From Streptococcus sanguinis (GTDB lineage Bacteria > Bacillota > Bacilli > Lactobacillales > Streptococcaceae), in contig NZ_JAHZPA010000005.1 of the NCBI RefSeq assembly GCF_019929225.1, forward strand, positions 122,334 to 186,333: a stretch of 64,000 bases of DNA, in the 5' to 3' direction. The notes beneath the pieces were generated by a model that saw nothing but the letters and a program-made list of their open reading frames with translations, ran no database searches and had not been told where the DNA came from. Both the position numbers and the translations under genes were made by a program. Positions 1-8,045 of this stretch are shown here, piece after piece (the first letter of the stretch is position 1; each line of letters opens with the position of its first letter).

Positions 1-63
1 AATCATATGCTTCTGGTAGTGAATTTCTGTTTCATAGCCTTGAATCAATTCTTGTTCTGTCAT
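1..63 (-). CDS. N-terminal 21 codons of an unidentified gene downstream of the PTS operon
   Basis: An ATG at 63-61 follows a good ribosome binding site (AAAAGGAG) 12 bases after the IID stop codon. The frame stays open to the window edge and begins MTEQELIQGYETEIHYQKHM. The spacing suggests it is the last or next gene of the PTS operon and so may act on the imported sugar. Too little is visible to name a family. Confidence 0.6.
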   Translation of the reverse strand, partial: MTEQELIQGYETEIHYQKHMI

Positions 64-75
64 GATCTTCTCCTT

Positions 76-906
76 TTAATATTTCAATCCTGGGTTGAAG
101 AAACCAACTAATACACCAACAAAAGCAACTACAACGAGGATGAGCATAACCTTGATTGGAGAAAAGTTTTTCTTCGCCATCAGCCACCAACAGAAAACGA
201 TAAAGAGTGCTGTCAAGAGACCAGGGTAGACACCATCTAACTGATCTTGCATGACCAAAAATGCTTTACCAGATGAATCTTTCAATTGGAAAGCCGTTTT
301 TACTGGAACCCAAGTAGCAGCAACTGCTCCGATAACCATACCACCAACGATAGATACTGATTTACGGATAGCCTGTCCTTGAGGACCTACCAAAAATTCA
401 ACAGCCTTATCACCTAATTCATAACCTTTGAAATAGGCAAATTTCATACCTGCATAAGCAAGTAAATTCCATACTACGATGTAGAAGATTGCACCTAGAG
501 GTGAACCGCCATTAGAGAGTCCTAGGGCAATCCCTAGAATAATCGGAATCAAGGTACCAACAATAAGGGAATCCCCAATACCTGCAACCGGTCCCATAAG
601 ACCAGCCCGCAGTCCATTTATAGTTTCATCATCAACTCCATCAGCACCATTGGCACGTGCTTCTTCAAGACCAGCTGTAATCCCAACAATCAAAGCTCCC
701 AGCTGAGGTTCTGTATTAAAGAAAGCAGTATATGTTTGCATAGCCTTTGCCTGCTCTTCTTTATCCTTATAAAGCTCCTCCACCACTGGCAACATAGAAG
801 CTAAATAACCAAAGGTCTGCATGTGTTCTTGTGAAAAACATGTTAGATTCCCATAGTACCAATGATGGAAAGATTTGCCTAAAGTTTTTCTCGTTAATTT
901 CACCAT
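76..906 (-). CDS. PTS mannose/fructose/sorbose family IID component
   Basis: Membrane subunit of a mannose-family phosphotransferase permease; with IIC it forms the channel that carries the sugar to the IIB domain. The 276-residue product opens MVKLTRKTLGKSFHHWYYGN and carries the typical IID central segment (GLRAGLMGPVAGIGDSLIVG) and a hydrophobic C-terminal tail with about two membrane spans. I start it at 906-904 and not at the longer in-frame ATG at 948, because a GGAGG site sits just upstream and this ATG lies one base after the IIC stop codon; the longer version would overlap IIC by 41 bases. Sugar specificity cannot be read from the sequence. Confidence 0.93.
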   Translation of the reverse strand: MVKLTRKTLGKSFHHWYYGNLTCFSQEHMQTFGYLASMLPVVEELYKDKEEQAKAMQTYTAFFNTEPQLGALIVGITAGLEEARANGADGVDDETINGLRAGLMGPVAGIGDSLIVGTLIPIILGIALGLSNGGSPLGAIFYIVVWNLLAYAGMKFAYFKGYELGDKAVEFLVGPQGQAIRKSVSIVGGMVIGAVAATWVPVKTAFQLKDSSGKAFLVMQDQLDGVYPGLLTALFIVFCWWLMAKKNFSPIKVMLILVVVAFVGVLVGFFNPGLKY

Positions 907-907
907 C

Positions 908-1765
908 TTAAATATCCTCCTCATCATCGTCTTCAATAAAATCTGCATTTGTTCCCGCAGTAGCTTGCGCTCTTATATTTTTAGCCATTTGAATTTCATA
1001 AAACAGAACAGCGAAAATCAGAGAAACAACAGCACAAGAAACAAGATTCAGACCCAGAGAAGCAGCCAATGTAAAACCGACAAAGAAAGGAATGAAATCA
1101 ACAGCTTTTTCAACAATTTGTTTTAAAAGGATAGCGATTCCGACACACGGAAGCAGTGAACCAACTGTAAAGAGAGTTTTCATAGGAATTCCATCCAACG
1201 GTAGGGCTGATTTCAAAGTTGTTACAGCCTCAGCACCTAGTTTACACATGATGAGTGTAGGCAGGAATGAAAAAACCAAGTGTGAAATCCAAGGGAAACC
1301 CCAATCGACTACATATAGCTTTTTAAAATCCTTTTTTTCTACTGCTTTCCAACCAATATGCTGCCAAAGCAGATTCATAGTTGCTGTACCATAGAAGAGT
1401 ACTGTACCAACTGTTCCTACCAGAGTTCCCATTGATTTTGCAAGGTTTGCCGCATCAGCAGAATCTAAAGTTAAACCTTGTGTCTTAATGGCAACCATAG
1501 CAAGTGGAATCCCGATGTAAGAAACAGCTCGCACATCAGCAGAGACAGTACCACCAGGAGTGACCAAAGCGATGTAAACCAATTGCATAGCAACTCCACA
1601 AACAATACCGAGCTTAATATCTCCTAAGATAAGACCAGATATTAAACCTCCTACTAAGGGACGTCCTAATGTATAGTTACCAATAGATGTACCACCTAAA
1701 CCAGGCATAGATGACAAACATGCAAATAATCCCAGTAAAGCGGCTTGCAGCCAAGAAATTGTCAT
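908..1765 (-). CDS. PTS mannose/fructose/sorbose family IIC component
   Basis: Polytopic membrane subunit (285 residues) that with IID translocates the sugar. It has the typical IIC pattern: an early glycine-rich segment with GRPLVGGLISGLILGD, then VTPGGTVSADVRAVSYIGIP, and several further hydrophobic spans. The C-terminus ends in an acidic run, ADFIEDDDEEDI, unusually like the acidic end of the IIA protein of this operon (DEDEDDI). The stop codon is one base from the IID start, and the gene starts 27 bases after IIB, so all are probably co-transcribed. Confidence 0.93.
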   Translation of the reverse strand: MTISWLQAALLGLFACLSSMPGLGGTSIGNYTLGRPLVGGLISGLILGDIKLGIVCGVAMQLVYIALVTPGGTVSADVRAVSYIGIPLAMVAIKTQGLTLDSADAANLAKSMGTLVGTVGTVLFYGTATMNLLWQHIGWKAVEKKDFKKLYVVDWGFPWISHLVFSFLPTLIMCKLGAEAVTTLKSALPLDGIPMKTLFTVGSLLPCVGIAILLKQIVEKAVDFIPFFVGFTLAASLGLNLVSCAVVSLIFAVLFYEIQMAKNIRAQATAGTNADFIEDDDEEDI

Positions 1766-1792
1766 AATAGACTCTCCTTTTCATTATTGTAA

Positions 1793-2287
1793 TTAAAAAC
1801 CAAATTTAGACTTGAAATCGCTCCAGTAACCGATGGAAACATCAGGCAAGAGCTGGAATTTGACTTTGTAGCCAGCTTTTTCAATCGCTTCAATCGCTTC
1901 TGCCTCTTCCTGAGTTATGGACTGGTTGTTGCCCAGCTTAACAGCTCCCGGACGGTCATTAGCAGGACCGACGATGATTTCCTTAACATCCCCAGGTACA
2001 AAACCTTGGTCCACTAGGATTTCCTTCATATCTACAGGATTTTTCGTAATGAGGAAATAACGGCTGTCTGACTCGGTGACCTTGCCTGATTTTTCCTTGA
2101 AGGCTTCCTTGGTCCAAACAAAAGTCTTCTTGTCAGAAGCTCCCTTGTAGGCCTGAATCAAAACCTTGTTTCCTGCCGCAGCATTATTAACTGCAATCAA
2201 GCCATCACAAGGGTATTCCTTAGCCCAGCGAGTGACTGTTTGACCGTGGATCATGCGGTCGTCAATCCGTACAAATGATACTGTCAT
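1793..2287 (-). CDS. PTS mannose family IIB component
   Basis: Cytoplasmic phosphotransfer protein of 164 residues. The N-terminus has the family signature RIDDRMIHGQ; His14 in that motif is the expected phosphorylation site, taking phosphate from IIA and passing it to sugar bound by IIC/IID. Length and N-terminal motif fit stand-alone IIB proteins of the mannose/sorbose class. It lies 43 bases after IIA and 27 before IIC. Which of the family's sugars (mannose, glucosamine, galactosamine, fructose, sorbose) is used is not visible. Confidence 0.94.
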   Translation of the reverse strand: MTVSFVRIDDRMIHGQTVTRWAKEYPCDGLIAVNNAAAGNKVLIQAYKGASDKKTFVWTKEAFKEKSGKVTESDSRYFLITKNPVDMKEILVDQGFVPGDVKEIIVGPANDRPGAVKLGNNQSITQEEAEAIEAIEKAGYKVKFQLLPDVSIGYWSDFKSKFGF

Positions 2288-2330
2288 CTTTAAAATCTCC
2301 TTTTATCTTTTATAATGTATAGCGGAAGCA

Positions 2331-2768
2331 CTAAATGTCATCTTCATCTTCGTCAGCTGCATCACTTACGACTTCAAATTCCTGCAAAGCAGCTGTGGCC
2401 TCGGAAAGGATGGCCTGAGCCAGCTCTTTTCCGTCCAAGATGTCTTTCATAACCAAGCCAGTAAGTCCCATGGTCAGGTTCAAACCTCCCAAGATAACTG
2501 CTGAGTCGAGCTTACCCATGTCAGCTAAGACGCTAGCTGCTGTCGTCAGAGGACTGCCTCCTACAATATCAGCCAGAACTAAGACACTGTCATCAGCGCT
2601 TAAGCCAGACAAGGCCTGAGTAAAATCAACTGCAAAATCATCAACTGACTTACCTTCCTGAAGACCGACCGCAATCACCTGATCCGTCTTGTCTCCAGCA
2701 AACATCTTCAAGGAACTCTGCACGCCTGCAGCCAGTCCCCCATGGCTGACCAGTACAAGGTATTTCAT
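2331..2768 (-). CDS. PTS mannose family IIA component
   Basis: Cytoplasmic 145-residue protein that takes phosphate from HPr; His9 in MKYLVLVSHGGLAAGV is the expected active site. DIVGGSPLTTA is the usual second conserved block. The C-terminus ends in a strongly acidic tail (DAADEDEDDI) shared in style with IIC of this operon and not needed for the fold. It is the first gene of the operon; a cre-containing promoter and a repeat array lie upstream, so catabolite control plus a dedicated regulator are likely. Confidence 0.94.
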   Translation of the reverse strand: MKYLVLVSHGGLAAGVQSSLKMFAGDKTDQVIAVGLQEGKSVDDFAVDFTQALSGLSADDSVLVLADIVGGSPLTTAASVLADMGKLDSAVILGGLNLTMGLTGLVMKDILDGKELAQAILSEATAALQEFEVVSDAADEDEDDI

Positions 2769-2850
2769 CTTTCCTGCCTCCTTTATCCTTCAACTTCTTA
2801 GCCAAGTCAGGCTTTAGATGACGAAGGATTTATTGATGATTTTATTGTAC

Positions 2851-2879
2851 AGAATATGGAACCGGTTTCATATTGTCAA
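2851..2879 (-). promoter_or_regulatory. Promoter of the PTS operon with a cre site in its spacer
   Basis: Reading the minus strand, TTGACA (2879-2874) and TATTCT (2856-2851) are separated by exactly 17 bases. The spacer holds TGAAACCGGTTCCA (2870-2857), one mismatch from the CcpA operator consensus TGWAANCGNTNWCA. CcpA bound here would block RNA polymerase, giving glucose repression. Function is inferred from motif and position. Confidence 0.7.
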
Positions 2880-2932
2880 ATGTCACTTTGCCCAGATGAC
2901 ATTTGTTAGGAAAAATATGACATTTGTCATAT
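2874..2932. repeat. Three TGACATTTGWCA operator-like repeats upstream of the PTS promoter
   Basis: Three related sites occur at 2874-2885 (TGTCAAATGTCA), 2897-2906 (TGACATTTGT) and 2915-2932 (ATATGACATTTGTCATAT, a perfect 8+2+8 inverted repeat). Centres are about 23 and 21 bases apart, roughly two helical turns, so the sites face the same side of the DNA. The first overlaps the -35 hexamer. This is what an array for a cooperatively binding regulator looks like; the regulator is not identified. Confidence 0.65.
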
Positions 2933-2971
2933 TGGTCTAGGCAGCTGTACTTTTTCTGACTTAATTAGCAA

Positions 2972-3003
2972 TAAAAAAAGAAAGCAGATTATTTTCCGCT
3001 TTC
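2972..3003 (-). terminator. Intrinsic terminator after the solute-binding protein gene
   Basis: On the minus strand GAAAGC and GCTTTC (3003-2998 and 2985-2980) form a stem followed by a run of seven T. The stem overlaps the last codons of the solute-binding protein gene. Confidence 0.65.
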
Positions 3004-4272
3004 TATTTCTCTTTGAATGCTAGGCAAGGCACTGTCAATCTCTTGATTCTGCATAGCATTTTGAATCAGATAGTCCATCCGGTCCATGGTATGACGGTCT
3101 ACTTCTAGACTGATATCAATGATGGAGCGATTCAGCATGTGGTCTAGCCTCTCAGAAGTCAAGGAATCCAAGCCAAAATCATCTGCCTGTAAAATTTCTC
3201 TAGCCTGTTGACTTTTCACCACAGATGGTAAGACTGAGGTCCCCTGCGATTTTTCAAACAAGGCCTGCTGGCTTTCTTTATCTTGTGACAGCAAGAGCAT
3301 AAATTCCCAAGCCAGCTTCTCTTGCTTGGTATTGGAAGACATGGCAAAGAGCGAGGTCTTGACCTGTGTTCCCATCACCTGGCTATTGGCTGTTGGCATC
3401 GGGATACAGGTCCAAGAAAAGCTAGAATACTTGGCAACATGGTATGGGTAAGGCTTGTAGGTCCGATACTGAGCCAGACTCATAGGATAGAAGGCCACTC
3501 GTCCCTCATCAAAGTCATTCGAAGTCACCTTATAATGCTGGCTGAGCATGTCTAGCTTGCTCATAAAGGCCAAGGCTTGGTGCATCTCTGAGCTGTCTAC
3601 ATTGATACCGGATTTATCGGTAAGATGGCCGCCGTAAGCTACCAGAGCTTGCTGCCAAGTGTAATCCGTAATACCGTACTGATCCACCACACCATCGCCA
3701 TTGGTATCCTTGGTTACTTTCTTGCAAATCTCATAGAAATCCGCCAGGGTCCAACCTGACTCAGGAATGCTAATTCCTTCTTTTTCAAGCAAGTCTTTAT
3801 TGACACACATCATGATGGGATTGCTCTCAACTGGAAGGGCATAGCTGACTCCCTGATATTGCCCAGCTTCATAAGCCACCGGATAAAAGGCTGTCCGTTC
3901 ATCATCCGTTAGGAGGGTATCCAAGGATTTAAGCGCGCCAGTCGAAGCCAACATGCTAAAGTCGTTTTCTGGTACCATAAAGAGATCTGGCTGCTCGCCT
4001 TTCAAGACTTGCTCTGCCAGCCAGTCAGCATAATCATTCTTGGGAATACCGCTTTCATAAACGACCTTGACATGAGGATGCGTCTTTTCAAATTTTTTAA
4101 TCAGGCTGTCCAAGACCTTGTTTTCGCGGCTGTTAGGCACATCCCAGCTAGAGCCAGCATAGACCCCGATACGCAGGACTTTTTCCTGAGCTGAAGCCCA
4201 AAAGACAAAAGCCAGAGCAACAGATATGATTAGGACAACCAGCAGGGCCAAATGTCTTAGTCTCCACTTCAT
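2989..4272 (-). CDS. Extracellular solute-binding protein of the sugar ABC transporter type, membrane-tethered, in a signalling operon
   Basis: 427 residues. Residues 8-28 are one hydrophobic segment with no lipobox cysteine, so the protein is probably anchored by an uncleaved helix or released by signal peptidase I. The rest has the family 1 solute-binding pattern (LRIGVYAGSSWD, LIKKFEKTHPHVKVVYES, PDLFMVPENDFSMLASTGAL, DTNGDGVVDQYGITDYTW). No permease or ATPase genes lie nearby. Its ATG overlaps the stop of the response-regulator gene by four bases, so it is the last gene of a four-gene operon. A sensing role, or a transporter partner encoded elsewhere, are the main options. Confidence 0.8.
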   Translation of the reverse strand: MKWRLRHLALLVVLIISVALAFVFWASAQEKVLRIGVYAGSSWDVPNSRENKVLDSLIKKFEKTHPHVKVVYESGIPKNDYADWLAEQVLKGEQPDLFMVPENDFSMLASTGALKSLDTLLTDDERTAFYPVAYEAGQYQGVSYALPVESNPIMMCVNKDLLEKEGISIPESGWTLADFYEICKKVTKDTNGDGVVDQYGITDYTWQQALVAYGGHLTDKSGINVDSSEMHQALAFMSKLDMLSQHYKVTSNDFDEGRVAFYPMSLAQYRTYKPYPYHVAKYSSFSWTCIPMPTANSQVMGTQVKTSLFAMSSNTKQEKLAWEFMLLLSQDKESQQALFEKSQGTSVLPSVVKSQQAREILQADDFGLDSLTSERLDHMLNRSIIDISLEVDRHTMDRMDYLIQNAMQNQEIDSALPSIQREIESGK

Positions 4273-4952
4273 TTGTCGCTTTCCTTACTAAAATCTCTCT
4301 GGGTGGCTCCGGTCTGCACAGCCCAGATAGCCAGCTGGGTTCGGTCGCGCAAGTTGAGCTTGGCTAGGATACCCGACAGGTAATTTCGGACTGTCCCTTC
4401 TGATAGAAAAAGCTTGGCTGCAATTTCTTTATTCGAAATCCCAAAGCCAATCTGCTGGATAATCTTCCACTCCGTCCGGCTCATGTCCTCTATATTTTCC
4501 TCCGTCACTGTAATAGCAAAGTTGGACTGGGCCATCTGTGAAAAGATTTTGAAAACCTTGGTGGCAATATTGGGATTGATCATGGCTCCGCCCCGATAGA
4601 CTGTCTGAATGGCTTCGTGAAGCTCTTCTGTCGAAACCCCTTTGAGAATATAACCAGACGCACCGTATTTGAGAGCGGAGAAGATAAATTCATCGTCATC
4701 AAAGGTCGTAAGAATAATAATCTTAACATCTGGATACTGCTCCTTGACAGCCTTGGTACAGAGAACACCGTCCATGACTGGCATGCGAATATCCATCAAA
4801 ATCACATCTGGGCGTACCCGATGAAGCTTTTCCAGCACTTCCTTGCCGTCTCCAACTGTCCCGACTACCTCAATATCTGCGTGGGCAGACAGAATGATTT
4901 GCAGAGACTCGCGAATCAAGGCCTGATCGTCTGCTATTAAAACCTTAATCAT
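4269..4952 (-). CDS. NarL/LuxR-type response regulator
   Basis: 227 residues. The receiver domain (about 1-120) has the acidic pocket at D8-D9 and the phosphoacceptor Asp54 in ILMDIRMPVMDG. A LuxR/NarL helix-turn-helix follows at about 155-215 (GFGISNKEIAAKLFLSEGTV). It overlaps the upstream kinase gene by eight bases and the downstream binding-protein gene by four, so translation is probably coupled. Targets are not known; the neighbouring mannose-family PTS, with its uncharacterised operator array, is an obvious candidate. Confidence 0.92.
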   Translation of the reverse strand: MIKVLIADDQALIRESLQIILSAHADIEVVGTVGDGKEVLEKLHRVRPDVILMDIRMPVMDGVLCTKAVKEQYPDVKIIILTTFDDDEFIFSALKYGASGYILKGVSTEELHEAIQTVYRGGAMINPNIATKVFKIFSQMAQSNFAITVTEENIEDMSRTEWKIIQQIGFGISNKEIAAKLFLSEGTVRNYLSGILAKLNLRDRTQLAIWAVQTGATQRDFSKESDK

Positions 4953-6258
4953 GTCTTCCTCCTATTTTTGGGATTTCGATATGCGTGTAGAAACCGTCCC
5001 GATTTTCAAAGCAGACGCTCCCGCCAATAATCATTAGGCGCTCCTGCATCTGCTTGAGGCCATAGCCATAGTGGAGTTCATCAAAGCCAACACCATCATC
5101 CTGAATGGTCATTACATAGGACTCTTCCTCCAACAGCTCAATCCAGATAGTCTTGGCATGCCCATGGCGGACAGAGTTGGTAATAGACTCCTGAATCACC
5201 CGGAAGACAATGTCTTCCTTGGCGATATCCAAGTCAATATTATCCCATTCGTAGCGGAGATGAATCTCCAAATTGGAGATAGCTTCATACTCACGGATAA
5301 TCTTAATCAGAGCTTCCTTCAAAGTGTTATTTTCCAGAGCTCCCGGTCGCATCTTATTGAGCGAGCCTCGGACATCACGAATACCGTCTCGAACGACGAC
5401 CGAGACATTATTGAGCTGCTCCTTAGCCCGATTGGTATCAATATCAACCAAGACCTTGACCGCATCAATACCCGCTGAAATTCCTGTCAGGGCATGGCCC
5501 AATGTATCGTGAATCTCTCTGGCAATACGCTTCCGTTCTCGGTCTTCTGCTATTTTTTCGGACAAGGCCAGATAAGAGTTTAGCTCGCGATTGGCCTGAG
5601 AAGCCATGCGCAGCTCTTCCTCAATCCGATGACGCTCTGTAATAGCTGACAAGATATAGAAGAGCAAGGAAATCATAAAGACGACGATATTTAAAGAATA
5701 GAGGAAATTCTTACCAAAAAGCAGTAACAGCCGGACGGACTCTGGGTAAAACCGAATATAGGTATCCAGCGAAGGCAACTTGATAAAGAGCGACATGAGG
5801 TCATAGTTGGACAAGAGCAGCATGCTAAAGCTCAAAATAATGAAAGAAAACCAATACTTCTTGTCCTTGGAAGAATTGAACTCCTTAGAGCCATAGAAAA
5901 TATCCGCAAACACCAAGAGGATCAAGCCATTGTAGGACGAGTGTAAGACAGAAAAGATGACCAGCATGAGCAGGATTTCAATAATGGTCGCCTTGTCATA
6001 GACGGACAGCTGATTGGGGTGGCGCTCGCGATAGTACATGACCAAAAGCAGGCAGGCATACAGGCTAATTGATACCCAGAAAATCAAGCTGGGAGAGCCC
6101 GGAATAGCATCCAAACGCTCCAAAAGCGAGTGACTGAAGCCCTTAGCTGCTACATAGTTGGTCGCAAAGAGATAGATGGACGCATTATAGACAATGGCAA
6201 CCAGATTGATGACCATCAGGGCTATTTTGCTGTAAAATATACTTTTTTGAGGTCTCAT
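4945..6258 (-). CDS. Sensor histidine kinase (HisKA_3 / NarL-partner type)
   Basis: The N-terminal half holds about six hydrophobic segments up to residue 207. A coiled segment is followed by the HisKA_3 phosphoacceptor in AREIHDTLGHALTG (His253 counted from an upstream GTG) and a HATPase_c domain near the C-terminus (DDGVGFDE, GYGLKQMQER). I prefer the ATG at 6258-6256, which shares a base with the stop of the preceding gene (TAATG); an in-frame GTG at 6267 would add three residues. The sensing domain is membrane-embedded with short external loops, which fits a sensor that reads a partner binding protein. Confidence 0.9.
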   Translation of the reverse strand: MRPQKSIFYSKIALMVINLVAIVYNASIYLFATNYVAAKGFSHSLLERLDAIPGSPSLIFWVSISLYACLLLVMYYRERHPNQLSVYDKATIIEILLMLVIFSVLHSSYNGLILLVFADIFYGSKEFNSSKDKKYWFSFIILSFSMLLLSNYDLMSLFIKLPSLDTYIRFYPESVRLLLLFGKNFLYSLNIVVFMISLLFYILSAITERHRIEEELRMASQANRELNSYLALSEKIAEDRERKRIAREIHDTLGHALTGISAGIDAVKVLVDIDTNRAKEQLNNVSVVVRDGIRDVRGSLNKMRPGALENNTLKEALIKIIREYEAISNLEIHLRYEWDNIDLDIAKEDIVFRVIQESITNSVRHGHAKTIWIELLEEESYVMTIQDDGVGFDELHYGYGLKQMQERLMIIGGSVCFENRDGFYTHIEIPKIGGRHD

Positions 6259-7244
6259 TATTGCCACCCTGTAACTGTGTATTGACTGATATTATCCCTG
6301 TTGACTAAGTGAACTGGAATCAGGTATTGGCTGTCGTAGGATTTCCCCTCTTGCATCAGCTCAATTACCTGCGCCACCTTGCGTCCCATCTGAATGGGCG
6401 ATTGGGCCACGGTTCCCTCTATATCGCTAGTCGTAGCCAGAAAGTTTTTGATATCTGGTGAACCATCCACGCCATAGATTGAGATTTTCTTATCAAGACC
6501 TTGATTTTTAATAGCAGCCAAGGCCCCGATGGCTGCTCGATCATTGAGCGCCATAACTACATTAAAGTCTAAACCTTCATCCAGAGCCCCTTTGACCTGC
6601 GGCATGGTTTCCTCAGTCTGGCCTAGTGTTTCTTTCTGGGAAATAATCTTGTAGCTAGGCTGTTTTTCAATCGTATCAATAAATCCCTGAATCCGGTCCA
6701 TGGCCGAGACGGCATTGCGGTGCTCTAGAAGGAGAATATTGGCAGAAGGCAGACGCTTCATCATGTCCTGGGCAATCAGGACGCCTGCTTGGTAGTTATC
6801 AGACACAATGGTCGTATCCACTTTTACATCCTGACTGATAGGCGCATCCACTACGATGATTTTAATACCAGCTTTCTTGGCCTTTTGAAGAGCGGAAATA
6901 ATACTTGGACTATTGCTTTTTACCGGATTGATGACAATGACATCAACCTTTTCTCGGACAAAAAAGTCAATCTGCTGGCTCTGCTTACCCTCATCCAGCT
7001 CAGGATCCCGAACGTAGATCCGGCTGCCCTGCTGGTTGGTTTTCTTCTCCAGCTCCGCATTTAAGGTCTTGTAAAAGTCATTGTTCATGGTCATGTAGGT
7101 CACCCCAATCTTGACCTGCTTCTCATCTGGCAGAACGCCCTTGAAATAAACAAAAAGCAAACCCAAGATAAGCAGAATGAAAAGCGGCCAGAAAGCCTTC
7201 TTCTGATAATGCTGTATCCGTTTTTTGACCTTAGCTGATACCAT
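6258..7244 (-). CDS. Ribose/galactose-type (RbsB-like) sugar-binding protein, N-terminally membrane-anchored, first gene of the signalling operon
   Basis: 328 residues. A hydrophobic segment at about 17-37 with no lipobox cysteine anchors a periplasmic-binding-protein type I domain: KIGVTYMTMNNDFYKTL, VDVIVINPVKS, IKIIVVDAPI, VVMALNDRAAIGAL and ISIYGVDGSPDIK are standard blocks of ribose/xylose-binding proteins. No sugar permease accompanies it; a kinase gene follows directly. In clostridia the XylFII-LytS system uses a similar anchored protein to present sugar to a kinase, so an accessory sensor role is the best inference. The start is supported by AGGGGGTGAAAA just upstream. Confidence 0.85.
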   Translation of the reverse strand: MVSAKVKKRIQHYQKKAFWPLFILLILGLLFVYFKGVLPDEKQVKIGVTYMTMNNDFYKTLNAELEKKTNQQGSRIYVRDPELDEGKQSQQIDFFVREKVDVIVINPVKSNSPSIISALQKAKKAGIKIIVVDAPISQDVKVDTTIVSDNYQAGVLIAQDMMKRLPSANILLLEHRNAVSAMDRIQGFIDTIEKQPSYKIISQKETLGQTEETMPQVKGALDEGLDFNVVMALNDRAAIGALAAIKNQGLDKKISIYGVDGSPDIKNFLATTSDIEGTVAQSPIQMGRKVAQVIELMQEGKSYDSQYLIPVHLVNRDNISQYTVTGWQ

Positions 7245-7290
7245 TTTTCACCCCCTATGCCGTAAGCGCCTTTATGAAACATATAGGATT

Positions 7291-7318
7291 ATTATATTAC
7301 AAAGCCGCCAAAAAGCAA
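7291..7318 (-). promoter_or_regulatory. Putative promoter of the sugar-sensing operon
   Basis: On the minus strand TTGCTT (7318-7313) and TATAAT (7296-7291) are 16 bases apart, about 45 bases before the first gene. A weak cre-like match (AAAGGCGCTTAC) lies between promoter and gene. Confidence 0.6.
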
Positions 7319-7339
7319 AATCTTTCCAGAAATGGCAAT

Positions 7340-7396
7340 AAAAAAGGCGAGACAGAATCTAAAAAATCCATGATTTTTGATTCTTAGTCCCACCTC
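7340..7396 (-). terminator. Long imperfect hairpin, probable terminator of ssbB
   Basis: An imperfect inverted repeat (GGCGAGACAGAATC against GATTCTTAGTCCCACC) is followed on the minus strand by a T run. It lies between ssbB and the promoter of the next operon. The GTGGGACTAAGAATC arm resembles the GTGGGAC hairpin at 31614-31647, so it may belong to a small family of repeated terminators. Confidence 0.55.
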
Positions 7397-7521
7397 GACA
7401 ATCATAATTAAACTTTTAAAAGCTTGATAGAAATAGACTTTCAGTCAAACAGATCTTGCATCCTGCAAAACTGAATGATGAATTTTTAGAGCAAGGTCAT
7501 TTCCCAGTCTTTGCTTCTTGC

Positions 7522-7917
7522 TTAAAAGGGAAGTTCCTCTTCTTCCAACACTAAATCTGCCAAATCAGCTCCGCTATTATTTTCACGCAGAGCGCGCTGG
7601 GCCCGACTTTCCAGGAGCTGGAAGCTATGACAGAGCACTTCTGTCACATAATGAGTCGCCCCCTCCTTCTCATAGCGACGAGTCCGTAGCTCTCCATCCA
7701 GAGAAATCAAGCTGCCCTTACTTGCATAGCTAGCTAAAGTCTCAGCTAGACGCCCCCAGACAACCACATTTACAAAATCCGCCTCACGCTCACCGCTCTG
7801 AGATTTATAACGGCGATTAACCGCGACCGTTGCACGAGCCACAGATTTTTCATTCGCAGTCTTGTGCAGTTCAGGTGTAGCCGTCAGCCGGCCGATTACA
7901 ATTACTTTATTATACAT
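7522..7917 (-). CDS. ssbB: Single-stranded DNA-binding protein, competence type
   Basis: 131 residues with one OB-fold (MYNKVIVIGRLTATPELHKT, DFVNVVVWGRLAETLASY) and a short tail ending EEEELPF, the acidic tip used to contact partner proteins. Length fits the shorter competence paralogue SsbB and not the roughly 160-residue essential SSB. I start at 7917, where AGGAGG lies upstream, and not at 7956. A CIN-box-like TACGAATG is about 20 bases upstream, so expression is likely driven by the competence sigma factor ComX. It protects incoming single strands during transformation. Confidence 0.9.
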   Translation of the reverse strand: MYNKVIVIGRLTATPELHKTANEKSVARATVAVNRRYKSQSGEREADFVNVVVWGRLAETLASYASKGSLISLDGELRTRRYEKEGATHYVTEVLCHSFQLLESRAQRALRENNSGADLADLVLEEEELPF

Positions 7918-7937
7918 TTTATATCCTCCTAACTTAT

Positions 7938-7945
7938 CATTCGTA
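7938..7945 (-). promoter_or_regulatory. CIN-box (ComX promoter) of ssbB
   Basis: TACGAATG on the minus strand differs by one base from the streptococcal CIN-box TACGAATA. T-rich DNA lies upstream, and the Shine-Dalgarno sequence begins about 10 bases downstream, so the leader would be very short. Confidence 0.7.
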
Positions 7946-8045
7946 AAAGGAGGCAAAAAGTGAAAAAAATGTGGTATAGTAAAGATAAAAAAGAAAGTTG
8001 CAGTTTCTGCCCCTTTTCTACTAGATTTGTACGACGGAGGCTCCG

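Noticed and set aside
2915..2932. Resemblance of the PTS palindrome to a ComR box (GACA...TGTC dyad)
   Set aside because: The spacing between half-sites is two bases here and longer in ComR boxes, flanking bases differ, and no comR/comS gene is adjacent.
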